Origin: Microbacterium suwonense
GTDB lineage: Bacteria; Actinomycetota; Actinomycetes; Actinomycetales; Microbacteriaceae
Direction: 5' to 3'
Assembly: GCF_030296555.1 (NCBI RefSeq)
Contig: NZ_AP027728.1
Span: 1,116,001-1,180,000, forward strand
DNA: 64,000 bases
This document shows, piece after piece, positions 30,405 to 40,099 of the stretch. The notes under the pieces are model-generated. The model was not told the origin of the DNA. It ran no database searches and worked only from the letters and a program-made list of their open reading frames with translations. Made by a program: the position numbers and the translations under genes. The first letter of the stretch is position 1. Every line of letters begins with the position of its first letter.

Positions 30405-32179
30405 TCAGCGGCTGAGGCGTGCGACGGCATCCGCCGCAGAAAGGGTCTCCCGCTCTCCGGTCGCACGGTCCCACAGCTCCACCTGCCCGTCCGCTGCACC
30501 GCGCCCGACGATCACGATCTTCGGCACGCCGACGAGCTCGGCATCGCCGAACTTCACGCCGGGCGACACCTTCAGGCGGTCGTCGTAGAGCACGTCCAGG
30601 CGCGCGGACTCGAGCTGGTTCGCGATGTCCTCGGCCACGTCGAAGGCGACCTGGTCACGTCCGGCGGCGACCACGTGCACGTCGAAGGGGGCGACGGATG
30701 CCGGCCAGATGAGGCCCTTGTCGTCGTTGTTCAGCTCGGCGATGATCGCCAGGATGCGGGTGACGCCGATGCCGTAGGAGCCCATCGTGACCGTGACGAG
30801 CTTGCCGTTCTGGTCGAGCACCTTCAGCCCGAGTGCCTCGGCGTACTTGCGACCGAGCTGGAAGACGTGGCCGATCTCCATGCCGCGCGCGAGCGTCACC
30901 GGGCCTGAGCCATCGGGTGCGGGGTCTCCTCGCGCACGTTCGCGATCTCCACCGTGCCATCGGCGGTGAAGTCGCGGCCCGCGACGACGGTGTGGACGTG
31001 CTTCTGATCGATGTTCGCCCCGGTGATCCAGCGGGTGCCGTCCACGACGCGGGGATCGACCAGGTAGCGGATGCCGGTGGCGGACTCCTCTCCGAGGTAT
31101 TGACCCTCCGGCGTCCAAGGCCCGATGTAACCTCGGACCAGTCTTCCCGCCCGGTCGCTGAGCTTGTCGAAGTGCTCGAAGTCCGCATCCGTGGCGGGCT
31201 CCACCTCTGCGGGCGCGAACGCGACCTCGGCGCGCTTCATGTCCACCTCCCGGTCGCCGGGGATGCCGACGACCACGAGTTCGCGGGTGCCATCAAGGTG
31301 CTTCAGCGCCAGCACCACATTCTTCAGCGTGTCGGCGGCGGTGTACTCACCGGCCAGCACGGCGTTGCTGTGCGCGACGAGCGTCTCGATCGTGGGCGTG
31401 TTCGGCGAGTCGAAGACGGTCGCCTCGCCGACGCCCTCCCAGCCGACGGGCTCGGGTGCCGTGGTGGTGTACGCCTCGACGTTGGCGGCGTAGCCGCCCT
31501 CGCTGCGCACGAAGGTGTCCTCGCCGACGGGGGTCGGGTGCAGGAACTCCTCACTGCGCGAGCCGCCCATCGCCCCGGCATCGGCCTGGACGATCGCGTA
31601 TTCGAGTCCCAGACGCTGGAAGATGCGCTCGTAGGCATCGCGCTGCGCCATGTAGCTCGCGTCCAGGCCCTCATCGGAGGCGTCGAAGGAGTAGGCATCC
31701 TTCATGGTGAACTCGCGCCCGCGCAGCAGTCCGGCACGGGGACGCGCCTCGTCGCGGTACTTGTCCTGGATCTGGAAGATCGTCAGCGGCAGGTCCTTGT
31801 ACGAGGAGTACAGATCCTTGACCAGCAGCGTGAATGCCTCTTCATGGGTGGGCGCGAGCAGGTAGTCGCCACCTTTGCGATCCTGCAGGCGGAACAGCAG
31901 ATCACCGTACTCGTCCCAGCGACCGGTCGCCTCATATGCCTCACGAGGCATCAGGGCCGGAAAGTGCACCTCCTGCGCTCCGGCCGCCGCCATCTCCTCG
32001 CGGATCACGGTCTCGATCTTCGACTTCACCCGCAAACCCAGCGGCAGCCAGGCGAAGATGCCCGCGGCCTGCGGCCTGATGTACCCGGCGCGGATCAGCA
32101 GCCTGTGGCTGGCGACCTCGGCACCTGCCGGGTCTTCGCGGAGCGTGCGGAGGAAGAAGTTCGAAAGACGAGTGACCAC
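30405..32179 (-). CDS. proS: Prolyl-tRNA synthetase (frameshifted)
   Basis: 591 residues after correction. Class II synthetase of the bacterial type, with the editing (YbaK-like) insertion between motifs 2 and 3. Motif 1 around [23 protein letters not shown], motif 2 around [31 protein letters not shown], motif 3 around [18 protein letters not shown]. The frame breaks at 30928-30929: GAGGGAGAC reads GAGGAGAC; correction gives [22 protein letters not shown]. The start is GTG 32179 ([17 protein letters not shown]), not the ATG 33 bases upstream: TACAAT is placed 12 bases before the GTG, so the ATG would lie outside the transcript. Confidence 0.95.
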
Positions 32180-32208
32180 TCCTCGATTGTACTGACCGTG
32201 GTCACTCG
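32169..32208 (-). promoter_or_regulatory. proS: proS promoter with flanking 11-bp inverted repeat
   Basis: TACAAT (32191-32186, minus strand) is a near-consensus -10 box 12 bases before the GTG start. It lies in the 18-base spacer of a perfect inverted repeat, CGAGTGACCAC (32169-32179) / GTGGTCACTCG (32198-32208); one arm is the first 11 bases of the reading frame. It could be an operator. No good -35 box is seen. Confidence 0.5.
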
Positions 32209-32222
32209 CCATCGTCGCGGCG

Positions 32223-32993
32223 TCAGTTCAGCGCACGGGTGCCCTCGGGGATGACCCCGTTCGCGTACAGGTCGCCGGCCACGTCCTGCAGAGCGGTGAG
32301 CGCCACGCGCTGCGTCGTGGGACCGTACGAGATGCGTGCCACGCCGAGTGCCTCGTACTCGGCCGCAGTCAGCGCGCCGGGCAGGCCGATGACGCTGACT
32401 TTGCCGGCGCCGATGCCGTCGACGAGGGTGCGCGTGGCATCCGCGTCGAGAACTCCGGGGACGAACACGGCGGTGGCGCCGGCATCCAGATAGGCTCGGC
32501 CGCGCTGCACGGCATCCGCCAGCTTGTCGGCCAGAGGCTTGTCACCGCCGCGCACGATGGCGTCGGTGCGGGCGTTGAGCGCGAAGGGCACGCCCTCGGC
32601 CTCTCCGGCCTTGACGATCGCCGCGACCTGCGCGACCGACTCGTCGAGCGGCTTGAGCCGATCCTCGATGTTCGCGCCGACGATGCCGACGCCGATCGCG
32701 AGCCGGGTGGTCTCGCCCGCGTCGCCATAGCCGTCATCCAGATCGGCAGACACGGGGAGATCGACGGATGCCGCGATGCGGCCGACCATGTCGAGCATGA
32801 GCTCGCGGGGGATCTGCCCGTCGGGATACCCGAACGTCGCGGCGATGGAATGCCCTGCGGTGGCGAGTGCCTTCGTCTCGGGGAGGGCGGCGATCGCCTT
32901 GGCTGAGACGACGTCCCAGATGTTGACGACGCGGAGGATCTCGGGGGCTTCGTACAGGCGGATGAGGGTCTGGGCCCTGTCAGCGGTGGTCAT
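32223..32993 (-). CDS. Isocitrate lyase/PEP mutase superfamily protein
   Basis: 256 residues. (alpha/beta)8 fold of the PEP mutase/isocitrate lyase group: [29 protein letters not shown] (metal-binding Asp run), GANIEDRL and [13 protein letters not shown]. It lacks the isocitrate lyase KKCGH active loop, so it is more like the small carboxyphosphonoenolpyruvate/methylisocitrate lyase-like proteins of unknown substrate. ATG 32993 is chosen; a GTG three codons upstream is possible. Ten bases after the proS region, other direction of no gene between. Confidence 0.88.
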   Translation of the reverse strand: MTTADRAQTLIRLYEAPEILRVVNIWDVVSAKAIAALPETKALATAGHSIAATFGYPDGQIPRELMLDMVGRIAASVDLPVSADLDDGYGDAGETTRLAIGVGIVGANIEDRLKPLDESVAQVAAIVKAGEAEGVPFALNARTDAIVRGGDKPLADKLADAVQRGRAYLDAGATAVFVPGVLDADATRTLVDGIGAGKVSVIGLPGALTAAEYEALGVARISYGPTTQRVALTALQDVAGDLYANGVIPEGTRALN

Positions 32994-33099
32994 GGCTCTC
33001 ACGCTACTGCCGATGACGGACACCGGCTCGGGGATGCCGGAGTATGACGCGCTGCACGCCTCCACGGTCGAGCGGATGCGCCGGGAATAGGCTGACAGC

Positions 33100-34520
33100 A
33101 TGCCTCAGCGTCGTTCTCATGTCGCCCCGTCCGCCGAGCAGAGTGAGCTGGCCGCCGCGTTGGCGGCGCTGAGAGCCACCATCGAGTCGCCCACGGAGTT
33201 CTCTCCCGAAGCGGTGACCGAGGCCGCGTCGGTGACACCGGATGTTCCCGACCTCGACCTGCGCGAGGTGCCGTTCGTCACGCTCGACCCGGCCGGGTCG
33301 AAGGATCTCGACCAGGCGCTGCACCTCTCACGCGCCGGTTCAGGGTTCCAGGTGCGGTACGCCATCGCCGATGTGCCGGCTTTCGTCCGCGCCGGAGGCG
33401 CGCTGGATTCCGAGGCGCGGCAGCGTGGCCAGACGCTGTATCTGGCCGACGGGAACATTCCGCTGCATCCGGAGGTGCTCTCCGAGGGTCGCGCCTCGCT
33501 GCTCGCCGATCAGGAGCGTCCTGCGCTGGTGTGGACGTTCGCCCTCGACGGCGCCGGCGCGGTGACGGACTTCCGCTTGGAGCGCGCGCTGGTGCGTTCG
33601 CGCGCGCAGTTGGACTACGTCTCGGCGCAGAAGACCCTGGATGCCGGCGACGACGGCCCGCTGTTGCTGCTGGGTGAGATCGGCGGTCTGCGCCAGCAGC
33701 AGGAGCAGCAGCGCGGCGGAGCCAGCCTGAACCTGCCCGACGAGGAGGTCGTGCAGCGCGAGGACGGCACCTACGACATCGAACGGTGCCATCCGCTGCC
33801 GATCGAGGAGTGGAACGCCCAGCTGTCGCTGATGACGGGCATGGCCGCGGCCGAGCTGATGGTCGATGCGAAGGTGGGGGTGCTGCGCACCATGCCGCAG
33901 CCCGATGAGCAGGCGTTCACGCGGTTCCGGCGGCAGACCGAGGCCCTGGGGCGGCCCTGGACGAAGGGCGAGTACGGGCAGTACCTGCGCGAGCTGGACA
34001 AGGCCGATCCGATGACCCTGCCCGTGCTGGAGGCTGCGGCCTCGCTGTTCCGGGGTGCGGGATACGTGACCTTCGATGGTGCGGTGCCGACGGGGACCTC
34101 GAGCAGGCCGCCATCGGCGCGCCCTACGCCCATGCGACCGCTCCCCTGCGCCGGCTGGTGGATCGCTGGTCGCTGGCGATCTGCCTGGCGGTGTCGCAGG
34201 GCGAGCCGGCACCCGAGTGGGCGCGGGAATCGCTCGACGAGCTTCCTGATTTGATGCAGCAGTCCGGCCAGCGTGCCTCTCAGCTCAACGCCGACACGCT
34301 GAACACCGTGGAGGCCGCCCTGCTGCATCCGCTGGTCGGCACGCGCGTCGACGCGACCGTGATCGAATTGCGCGGCGAGGATCGCGCAGCCGTGCAGATC
34401 GCCGAGCCGGCCGTGACGGCATCCGCTCCCGTGCCCGTCGGCACTGCACCGGGCGAGACCGTGGCGCTCACCCTGGAACGCGTCGATGTCGCGAAGCACG
34501 AGATCGAATTCGCCGCGTGA
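33100..34520 (+). CDS. RNB-domain ribonuclease (RNase II/R type, frameshifted)
   Basis: 473 residues after correction. The RNB catalytic core is recognised by VTLDPAGSKDLDQALHL and YAIADVPAFVRAGGALDSEARQRGQTLYL, whose Asp residues bind Mg2+, and by HPLPIEEWNAQLSLMTGMAAAELM. The cold-shock domains of RNase II/R are absent, as in the short actinobacterial form. It would degrade RNA 3' to 5'. The frame breaks in the G4 run at 34092-34095 (expected G5); correction gives VPTGDLEQAAIGAPYAHATAPLRRLVDRW. TAGGCT lies 12 bases before the ATG (leaderless). Confidence 0.9.
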
Positions 34521-34552
34521 GCTGATCACCGAGCAGCACCGCCTCGCGGCAT

Positions 34553-34624
34553 ATCTGCGGAGAGTTGCGCGTCTTCGGATGCGATCGGCTCGAAGCACCC
34601 GAAGTTGTGCAGAAGTCCGCAGAT
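34553..34624 (+). terminator. Long coaxial hairpin downstream of the RNB gene
   Basis: ATCTGCGGA (34553-34561) pairs with TCCGCAGAT (34616-34624) and CTTCGG (34573-34578) with CCGAAG (34599-34604), all around one centre at 34588.5. The stretch between is also largely paired if G-U pairs are allowed. It starts 32 bases after the stop codon. No U tract. Confidence 0.55.
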
Positions 34625-34649
34625 GCGCGAATGGTGGTGCGGGGACTAC

Positions 34650-34678
34650 TTGATTCCGTATCAGTCTGTTGATACATT
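34650..34678 (+). promoter_or_regulatory. Promoter with overlapping GntR-type operator
   Basis: -35 TTGATT (34650-34655) and -10 TACATT (34673-34678) with a 17-base spacer. The inverted repeat GTATCA-N6-TGATAC (34658-34675) covers the spacer and touches the -10 box. The operon downstream encodes its own GntR regulator, so self-repression is likely; that is inference. Confidence 0.65.
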
Positions 34679-34715
34679 ATGTGCCAGTTCGATGACACAT
34701 TCGGAGGCTGATGGC

Positions 34716-35606
34716 ATGGAGTATCTACTGCTGGTGACGCTCGGCCCGCCGGTGGCGGCCACCCTGGTGGCGATCGGCATCCGCTTCCTGGTACTGCGCT
34801 CGACGCCGCGGCCGGGTCTGCGCGTCGCGCTCCTGACCGTGACGGCCGGCGCGATCCCCGCGGTGGTCGTGTCGGCTCCGAGGCTGTCGTATTGGATCCC
34901 TTCGCTGCGAGGAAGCGTCGCTCTGTCGTTCCAGACGATCGCCCCGCTGGTGCTCGGGATCGTCGCCGTATTGCTCCTGATGATTCCCCCGCCGGCGCAC
35001 CGAACGGGCGCGACAGCGGAGTTGACACGCCGTAGCGTTCGCGCGTTCGTCTCGGCGCGCTGGGTCTGGATGCTCCTCGCCTCGACCGCGGCGATCGCCG
35101 CGGTATCGATCGCCGCAGGCACGGTCTCGGGCCCTGATTCCGAGGGCCGGTACACCGAATACTCGTTCGCCGTGGGCACCGGTTTCAGGGTCGGCACGAC
35201 GATCTATGGCTGGCACTACTCGATTCCGGCGCTCGGTGTGCTGGCCGCGCTGCTGGTGGTGACCGTCATCGCATGGCTGAACGTTCCCCGGCCAGGCTGG
35301 CAGGATGACGCGCGGCAGGATGCGGCGGTGCGGCGTCTGCGCGCAGGCAACATCGGCCGTGTGGCGACCGGAGCGCTGCTGGTGCATCTGGCAGTGGTGC
35401 TGCGGTCCCTCGCCGGAACCGCATCCCTACGCGGCGAGACGCCGACGACAGAGCTCGGCACGATATCCGCAGGGCCGCCGTTCGCCGCTCTGGGCCCCGT
35501 GCTGGAGTGCATCGGATGGATCGCTCTGGCCGCCGGCCTGATGCTGTGGATCCTCACCGCCCTCACCGCCATCCCCTCGCGGCACCCGGCGACGCCGACG
35601 CCATGA
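34716..35606 (+). CDS. Integral membrane protein in a GntR-controlled operon
   Basis: 296 residues with about seven hydrophobic segments, and a Gly/Ser/Asp loop between helices in the second half. Family not recognised, although the layout (membrane protein plus YtrA-type regulator) resembles operons that respond to cell-envelope stress. ATG 34716 follows GGAGG at a 10-base distance; the open frame upstream crosses the promoter and is not coding. The stop overlaps the start of the regulator gene (ATGA). Confidence 0.8.
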   Translation: MEYLLLVTLGPPVAATLVAIGIRFLVLRSTPRPGLRVALLTVTAGAIPAVVVSAPRLSYWIPSLRGSVALSFQTIAPLVLGIVAVLLLMIPPPAHRTGATAELTRRSVRAFVSARWVWMLLASTAAIAAVSIAAGTVSGPDSEGRYTEYSFAVGTGFRVGTTIYGWHYSIPALGVLAALLVVTVIAWLNVPRPGWQDDARQDAAVRRLRAGNIGRVATGALLVHLAVVLRSLAGTASLRGETPTTELGTISAGPPFAALGPVLECIGWIALAAGLMLWILTALTAIPSRHPATPTP

Positions 35607-35950
35607 TCATCACCCTCTCCTCCACCGGCGGGACACCAGCAGAGCAGATCCACAGCCAGCTCCGCGGTCTGATCACGGCCGGTCGTCTGGCAGCCGACGA
35701 GCGTCTGCCGTCGGTGCGGCAGTTGGCATCCGATCTGGGAATCGCACCCGGCACCGTCGCCAAGGCGTACCGGCAGCTGGAGGCCGAGGGCCTGGTCGCC
35801 TCCCGCGTCGGCGCCGGCACCCGGGTGAGCCGCTCGGCGGCATCCGTATCCCGATCCGTCGCCGAAGCGGCGCGCACGCTGGCCGACGCGGCCCGCCGGG
35901 AGGGTCTCACTCGTGAGGATGCCGAGCGCGTGCTGCGCGCAATGTGGTGA
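35603..35950 (+). CDS. GntR family transcriptional regulator, YtrA type
   Basis: 115 residues: N-terminal winged helix (TPAEQIHSQLRGLITAGRLAADERLPSVRQLASDLGIAPGTVAKAYRQLEAEGLV) followed by only a short helix of about 40 residues, too small for a ligand-binding FadR or UTRA domain. This is the YtrA subgroup. Coupled by a 4-base overlap to the membrane protein gene, and presumably binds the GTATCA-N6-TGATAC site in the operon promoter. Confidence 0.93.
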   Translation: MIITLSSTGGTPAEQIHSQLRGLITAGRLAADERLPSVRQLASDLGIAPGTVAKAYRQLEAEGLVASRVGAGTRVSRSAASVSRSVAEAARTLADAARREGLTREDAERVLRAMW

Positions 35951-35980
35951 GAGCGCAGCGACCAGGCCGGCGGCGAGGGT

Positions 35981-36833
35981 TCAGGCTGGCCCCGCGGTCG
36001 TCGTCATCACCAGCAGCTGAGGGTCGCTGAGATCCAGTGCGACGGTGATCGAGGAGAACTCGGTCAGCGAGCGCACGTGCGTGCCGCCGCAGAGGAATCC
36101 GACCTCGCCCTCGGGCAGGGTGCAGCGCCAGGTTCGACGGTCGACGATGCTCGGACCGTCGACCTCGATGCGGCTCTCGCCACCGGATGCCACCCAGCCC
36201 GCCAGCACCTCGTTGATCCGCGCCTCGCGCTCGGCAAAGGAGTCCGCGAAGCCCGCCGAATCGAACCCGGCCTTGCGCAGGCTCTTGCCGAGTCGGTACT
36301 CGTCGACGCTGCCGTCCGGATGGATGCGGCTGGTCTGGTTCGCGCGGCCCTCGAAATCGGGGTTTCCCAGCGGATCGACGCCGATCTCCTTGCGCCAGAG
36401 ATCGGCAACGGCTGCATCCAGTGCCAGCGACGCGAGGTGACACGCGGTGTGTCCCCTGCTGAGTCCAGCACGACGATCGGCATCCACGGACAGCGTCACG
36501 GAGCCTCCCGCCGCCACGGATGCCGGGATGCCGCCATCCACGCGATGTCCGACCAGCCAGGTCCACCCCTCGGCTCCGCGCTTGACCGGGATCTCATCGG
36601 CGACGGCGAACTCGCCCTCGTCGCTGAGCGCGGCCATGACCGCCTCGGAGACGTCCAGCCTCGTATCGCCGAGCGTGATCGTCCCGGAGTCTCCGGGCTG
36701 ATCCGGCCAGGTGTGATCGACCGGATGGAAGGGCGTGGCGTCGACGACGATCACCGAGGAGTCCTGATCGGCGATGAGCACCCTCCTCGCCGAGCAGCGC
36801 GCCGTCGGGGAAGGAGACCAGTGTGGAGTGCAT
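35981..36833 (-). CDS. Alanyl-tRNA editing protein, AlaX-like (frameshifted)
   Basis: 284 residues after correction. Free-standing relative of the AlaRS editing domain, which removes Ser or Gly from tRNA-Ala. Zinc ligands are present: HTACH (HxxxH) and CGGTH (C-x3-H). An N-terminal beta-barrel part carries DATPFHPVDHTWPDQPGDSGTI. The beginning (ATG 36833, MHSTLVSFPDGALLGEEG) and the rest (VLIADQDSSV) are in different frames; the junction is at 36781-36783 in a GGAGGG context and needs two bases restored (or one removed). Starts 10 bases after the ispG stop. Confidence 0.85.
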
Positions 36834-36843
36834 ATCGACCAGG

Positions 36844-37995
36844 TCAGCCGGTGACGACCTGCGCCGTGCCCACCGGGGCCTCCACGCCCATCTCGGCGGC
36901 GATGCGGTTGGCCTCCTCGATGAGCGTCGCGACGATGTCGGCCTCCGGCACGGTCTTGATGACCTCGCCCTTGACGAAGATCTGCCCCTTGCCGTTCCCG
37001 GATGCCACGCCCAGGTCGGCCTCACGCGCCTCTCCGGGCCCGTTGACGACGCAGCCCATCACGGCTACACGCAACGGCACGGTCATGTCCTTCAGTCCCT
37101 CGGTGACGGCATCCGCCAGCGAGTACACGTCCACCTGCGCGCGGCCGCATGACGGGCAGGAGACGATCTCGAGCTTGCGCTCACGCAGGTTCAGCGACTG
37201 CAGGATCTGGTGCCCGACCTTGACCTCCTCGGCGGGCGGCGCCGACAGCGAGACGCGGATCGTGTCGCCGATGCCCTCGCCGAGCAGGATGCCGAAGGCC
37301 GTGGCGCTCTTGATGGTGCCCTGGAACGCGGGACCGGCTTCGGTGACTCCGAGGTGCAGCGGCCAGTCGCCGCGCTCGGCGAGCTGCCGGTACGCCTTGA
37401 CCATCACGACCGGGTCGTTGTGCTTGACCGAGATCTTGAAGTCGTGGAAGTCGTGCTCCTCGAACAGCGACGCCTCCCACACCGCGCTCTCCACGAGCGC
37501 CTCGGGCGTGGCCTTGCCGTACTTCTCCAGCAGGCGACGATCCAGCGACCCGGCGTTCACGCCGATGCGCAGCGACACCCCGGCGGCCTGAGCCGCTTTG
37601 GCGATCGCGCCGACCTGGTCGTCGAACTTGCGGATGTTGCCCGGGTTGACGCGCACGGCAGCGCAGCCGGCGTCGATGGCCTGGAACACGTATTTGGGCT
37701 GGAAGTGGATGTCGGCGATCACCGGGATCTGGCTCTTGGCAGCGATGATGTGCAAAACATCCGCGTCGTCCTGCGACGGCACGGCGACGCGCACGATCTC
37801 GCAGCCGGATGCCGTCAGCTCGGCGATCTGCTGCAGAGTGCCGTTGATGTCGGTGGTCTTCGTGGTGGTCATCGACTGCACGCTGACGGGCGCGTTGCCC
37901 CCGACGAGCACCTTGCCGACGCGGATCTGGCGGGACTTGCGACGGGGCGCGAGGACTTCGGGGACGCGCGGCATCCCAAGGTTCACTGCTGGCAC
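36844..37995 (-). CDS. ispG: 4-hydroxy-3-methylbut-2-enyl diphosphate synthase IspG
   Basis: 383 residues. Iron-sulphur enzyme of the MEP isoprenoid pathway, converting MEcPP to HMBPP. TIM barrel with [15 protein letters not shown] and [11 protein letters not shown], and the 4Fe-4S region CPSCGR (C-x2-C) and [13 protein letters not shown] start at 37995 with TAGCCT 12 bases upstream (leaderless). In most actinobacteria dxr, rseP and ispG are adjacent; here other genes separate them. Confidence 0.97.
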   Translation of the reverse strand: MPAVNLGMPRVPEVLAPRRKSRQIRVGKVLVGGNAPVSVQSMTTTKTTDINGTLQQIAELTASGCEIVRVAVPSQDDADVLHIIAAKSQIPVIADIHFQPKYVFQAIDAGCAAVRVNPGNIRKFDDQVGAIAKAAQAAGVSLRIGVNAGSLDRRLLEKYGKATPEALVESAVWEASLFEEHDFHDFKISVKHNDPVVMVKAYRQLAERGDWPLHLGVTEAGPAFQGTIKSATAFGILLGEGIGDTIRVSLSAPPAEEVKVGHQILQSLNLRERKLEIVSCPSCGRAQVDVYSLADAVTEGLKDMTVPLRVAVMGCVVNGPGEAREADLGVASGNGKGQIFVKGEVIKTVPEADIVATLIEEANRIAAEMGVEAPVGTAQVVTG

Positions 37996-38089
37996 CCCTC
38001 CAGGCTACCGCCGCTGGATCGATGCAGGCTGGATGCGCACCGTCGTCATGCGTCAGTGCGCGCCGGTCGCACTGTGGTACTTTCACGGT

Positions 38090-38125
38090 ATGTCCGCGAC
38101 CCGCACCTGGTGGCCCGCCTTCTAG
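38090..38125 (+). CDS. trpL: Tryptophan leader peptide MSATRTWWPAF
   Basis: 11 codons ending in TAG, with tandem Trp codons TGG TGG at 38108-38113. TACTTT lies exactly 12 bases before the ATG, so the transcript starts at this ATG. Followed at once by paired regions and a terminator hairpin, ahead of an anthranilate-synthase-like gene. This is the classic arrangement of Trp attenuation. Confidence 0.85.
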   Translation: MSATRTWWPAF

Positions 38126-38177
38126 GCGGTGATTCGCGTACCCACGAGATCACGACCGCCTTCCGGGGCGGTCTTTT
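38115..38177 (+). promoter_or_regulatory. Trp attenuator (antiterminator and terminator)
   Basis: Region 1 CCGCCT (38115-38120) pairs with region 2 AGGCGG (38124-38129). Region 2, as GGCGGT (38125-38130), pairs with region 3 ACCGCC (38155-38160). Region 3, as GACCGCC (38154-38160), pairs with region 4 GGCGGTC (38167-38173), followed by TTTT. A ribosome stalled at the Trp codons covers region 1 and frees 2 to pair with 3, allowing read-through; otherwise 3:4 terminates. Confidence 0.85.
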
Positions 38178-38215
38178 CCTTCTCCGCGCCGGATCCGGAG
38201 AACCAGGAGACCCCG

Positions 38216-40093
38216 ATGACCGCTCAGTCCGATCGCATCCGCGAGCTCGCCGCCGACACCACCGCATCTTTCGTGCTCATCGCCCGCGACGGCGGTGTGG
38301 AGCTGCTCACCGGTGAGGTCGTCGACGTCGACCTGCTCGCCGATATCCCGCTGGTCGGACCGGAGGGCGCACGCGAGGTGTTCGCGATGGTGCCGTACCG
38401 GCAGGTGCGCGAGCGCGGCTTCGAGGCGCAGGACGACGGCACTCCCCTGCGCTGTCTGCTGGTTGCGGAGCACGAGAGGCTGGATGCCGCTGAGCTGACC
38501 GCCGCGCTTCCCACAGCTCCGATCCCGTTGAGCGAGGGCGGCTTCGACATCAGCGACGAGGCGTACGCCGAGATCGTCGAACGCGTCATCGCCGACGAGA
38601 TCGGCCGGGGCGAGGGGGCGAACTTCGTCATCCGCCGTGACTACCGCGCGTCGTACGGGGCCGACGACCGCACGGCAGCGCTCACCTGGTTCCGGGCGCT
38701 GCTGGAGCACGAGCGCGGCGCGTACTGGACCTTCGCGGTGATCACTCCCGGGCAGATCGCGGTGGGCGCCAGCCCCGAGGCGCATGTCGTCGCCCGCGAC
38801 GGGGTGGTGACCATGAACCCGATCTCGGGGACGTTCCGTCACCCTGCCGGTGGTGCGACCCGCCAGTCGCTGACCGAGTTCCTCTCCTCCACGAAGGAGA
38901 CCGAGGAGCTGTTCATGGTCGTCGACGAAGAGCTGAAGATGATGAGCCAGGTGTGCTCGGACGGTGGCCGCATCACCGGTCCGCATCTGAAGGAGATGTC
39001 ACGGCTCACGCACACCGAGTACATGCTCCGCGGCCGCAGTCGCCTCGATCCGCGGGACATCCTGCGTGAGACGATGTTCGCGCCGACCGTCACCGGCTCT
39101 CCGATGCAGAACGCCTGCGCGGTGATCGCCCGTCACGAGGTCGAGCCGCGCGGCTACTACTCGGGTGTGGCCGCACTGTTCACCCCGAACGCCGAGGGTG
39201 GGCACGATCTGGACGCGCCGATCCTGATCCGCACGGTCTATCTCGAGAACGGTCGTCTGCGTGTGCCCGTGGGCGCCACCCTGGTGCGCCACTCCGACCC
39301 GCACGGCGAGGTCAGCGAGACCCACGGCAAGGCGGCCGGTGTGCTCGGCGCCATCGGTGCGATCGAACGCGACCATGTTGCCGAGGCGCGCGACGACGAC
39401 GCCCCCGCTCCCGCGCGACTCGCCGACGATCCCGAGATCGCGGCTCTGCTGGCCTCCCGCAACTCCCGCCTCGCAGACTTCTGGATGCAGCCGCAGGATG
39501 CCGTCCCGGCCGAGCGCTTCACCGGCCTGCACGCGCTGGTGGTGGATGCCGAGGACCGGTTCACCACCATGCTCGCGCACCAGCTGCGCCACCTCGGCCT
39601 CGAGGTCGAGATCGCGGCGTGGGATGCCGTGACCGACGATGCGGTGGATGCCGCCGACCTGGTCGTATCGGGCCCGGGCCCCGGCGACCCGCGCGATCCC
39701 GTATCTCCTCGCATCGCGCGGATGCAGCAGGTCGTCGCCCGACGCCGCGCAGCGGGCACCCCGCTGCTGGCGGTGTGCCTGAGCCATCAGATCCTCGCCG
39801 ACGCCCTCGGCATCGAGCTGGTGCCGCTGGACTCGCCGTATCAGGGAGTGCAGAAGGTGATTCCGGTGTTCGGGCAGGACGCCTCCGTCGGCTTCTACAA
39901 CACGTTCACCGCCCGGGTCTCGCCCGGAACCGCACGCGTCGGCGAGGCGGAGGTCGCGGCGGACGCCGCCTCCGGAGACGTGTACGCTCTCCGCGGCGAG
40001 CGCTTCGCCTCGATCCAGGGCCATCTGGAGTCGATCCTGTCCCGTGACGGCATCGCCACGCTCGAGCGACTCATCGCCCACGCGCTGCTCTGA
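38216..40093 (+). CDS. Fused anthranilate synthase-like enzyme (TrpE-TrpG / PhzE type)
   Basis: 625 residues. Chorismate-binding domain to about residue 420 (NFVIRRDYRA, TMNPISGTFRHPAGG, GSPMQNACAVI, PRGYYSGVAALF), then a class I glutamine amidotransferase domain with GPGPGDPRD, nucleophile Cys in AVCLSHQ and the His-Glu pair in QGHLESIL. The domain order and the CLSHQ form match PhzE (ADIC synthase) and TrpE-G fusions. The Trp leader upstream says its output is tied to tryptophan, so anthranilate is the likeliest product; ADIC is possible. No phenazine or other trp genes are in the window. Start ATG 38216 with SD AGGAGA. Confidence 0.88.
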   Translation: MTAQSDRIRELAADTTASFVLIARDGGVELLTGEVVDVDLLADIPLVGPEGAREVFAMVPYRQVRERGFEAQDDGTPLRCLLVAEHERLDAAELTAALPTAPIPLSEGGFDISDEAYAEIVERVIADEIGRGEGANFVIRRDYRASYGADDRTAALTWFRALLEHERGAYWTFAVITPGQIAVGASPEAHVVARDGVVTMNPISGTFRHPAGGATRQSLTEFLSSTKETEELFMVVDEELKMMSQVCSDGGRITGPHLKEMSRLTHTEYMLRGRSRLDPRDILRETMFAPTVTGSPMQNACAVIARHEVEPRGYYSGVAALFTPNAEGGHDLDAPILIRTVYLENGRLRVPVGATLVRHSDPHGEVSETHGKAAGVLGAIGAIERDHVAEARDDDAPAPARLADDPEIAALLASRNSRLADFWMQPQDAVPAERFTGLHALVVDAEDRFTTMLAHQLRHLGLEVEIAAWDAVTDDAVDAADLVVSGPGPGDPRDPVSPRIARMQQVVARRRAAGTPLLAVCLSHQILADALGIELVPLDSPYQGVQKVIPVFGQDASVGFYNTFTARVSPGTARVGEAEVAADAASGDVYALRGERFASIQGHLESILSRDGIATLERLIAHALL

Positions 40094-40099
40094 CGGCGA

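Noticed and set aside
32180..32212. Upstream ATG of proS ([11 protein letters not shown])
   Set aside because: The -10 box lies downstream of it, so the transcript should begin at the GTG at 32179; the extra residues do not resemble ProS.
38216..40093. Phenazine biosynthesis cluster
   Set aside because: No phzA/B, phzD, phzF or phzG near; only a PhzE-like fused enzyme under a Trp attenuator.
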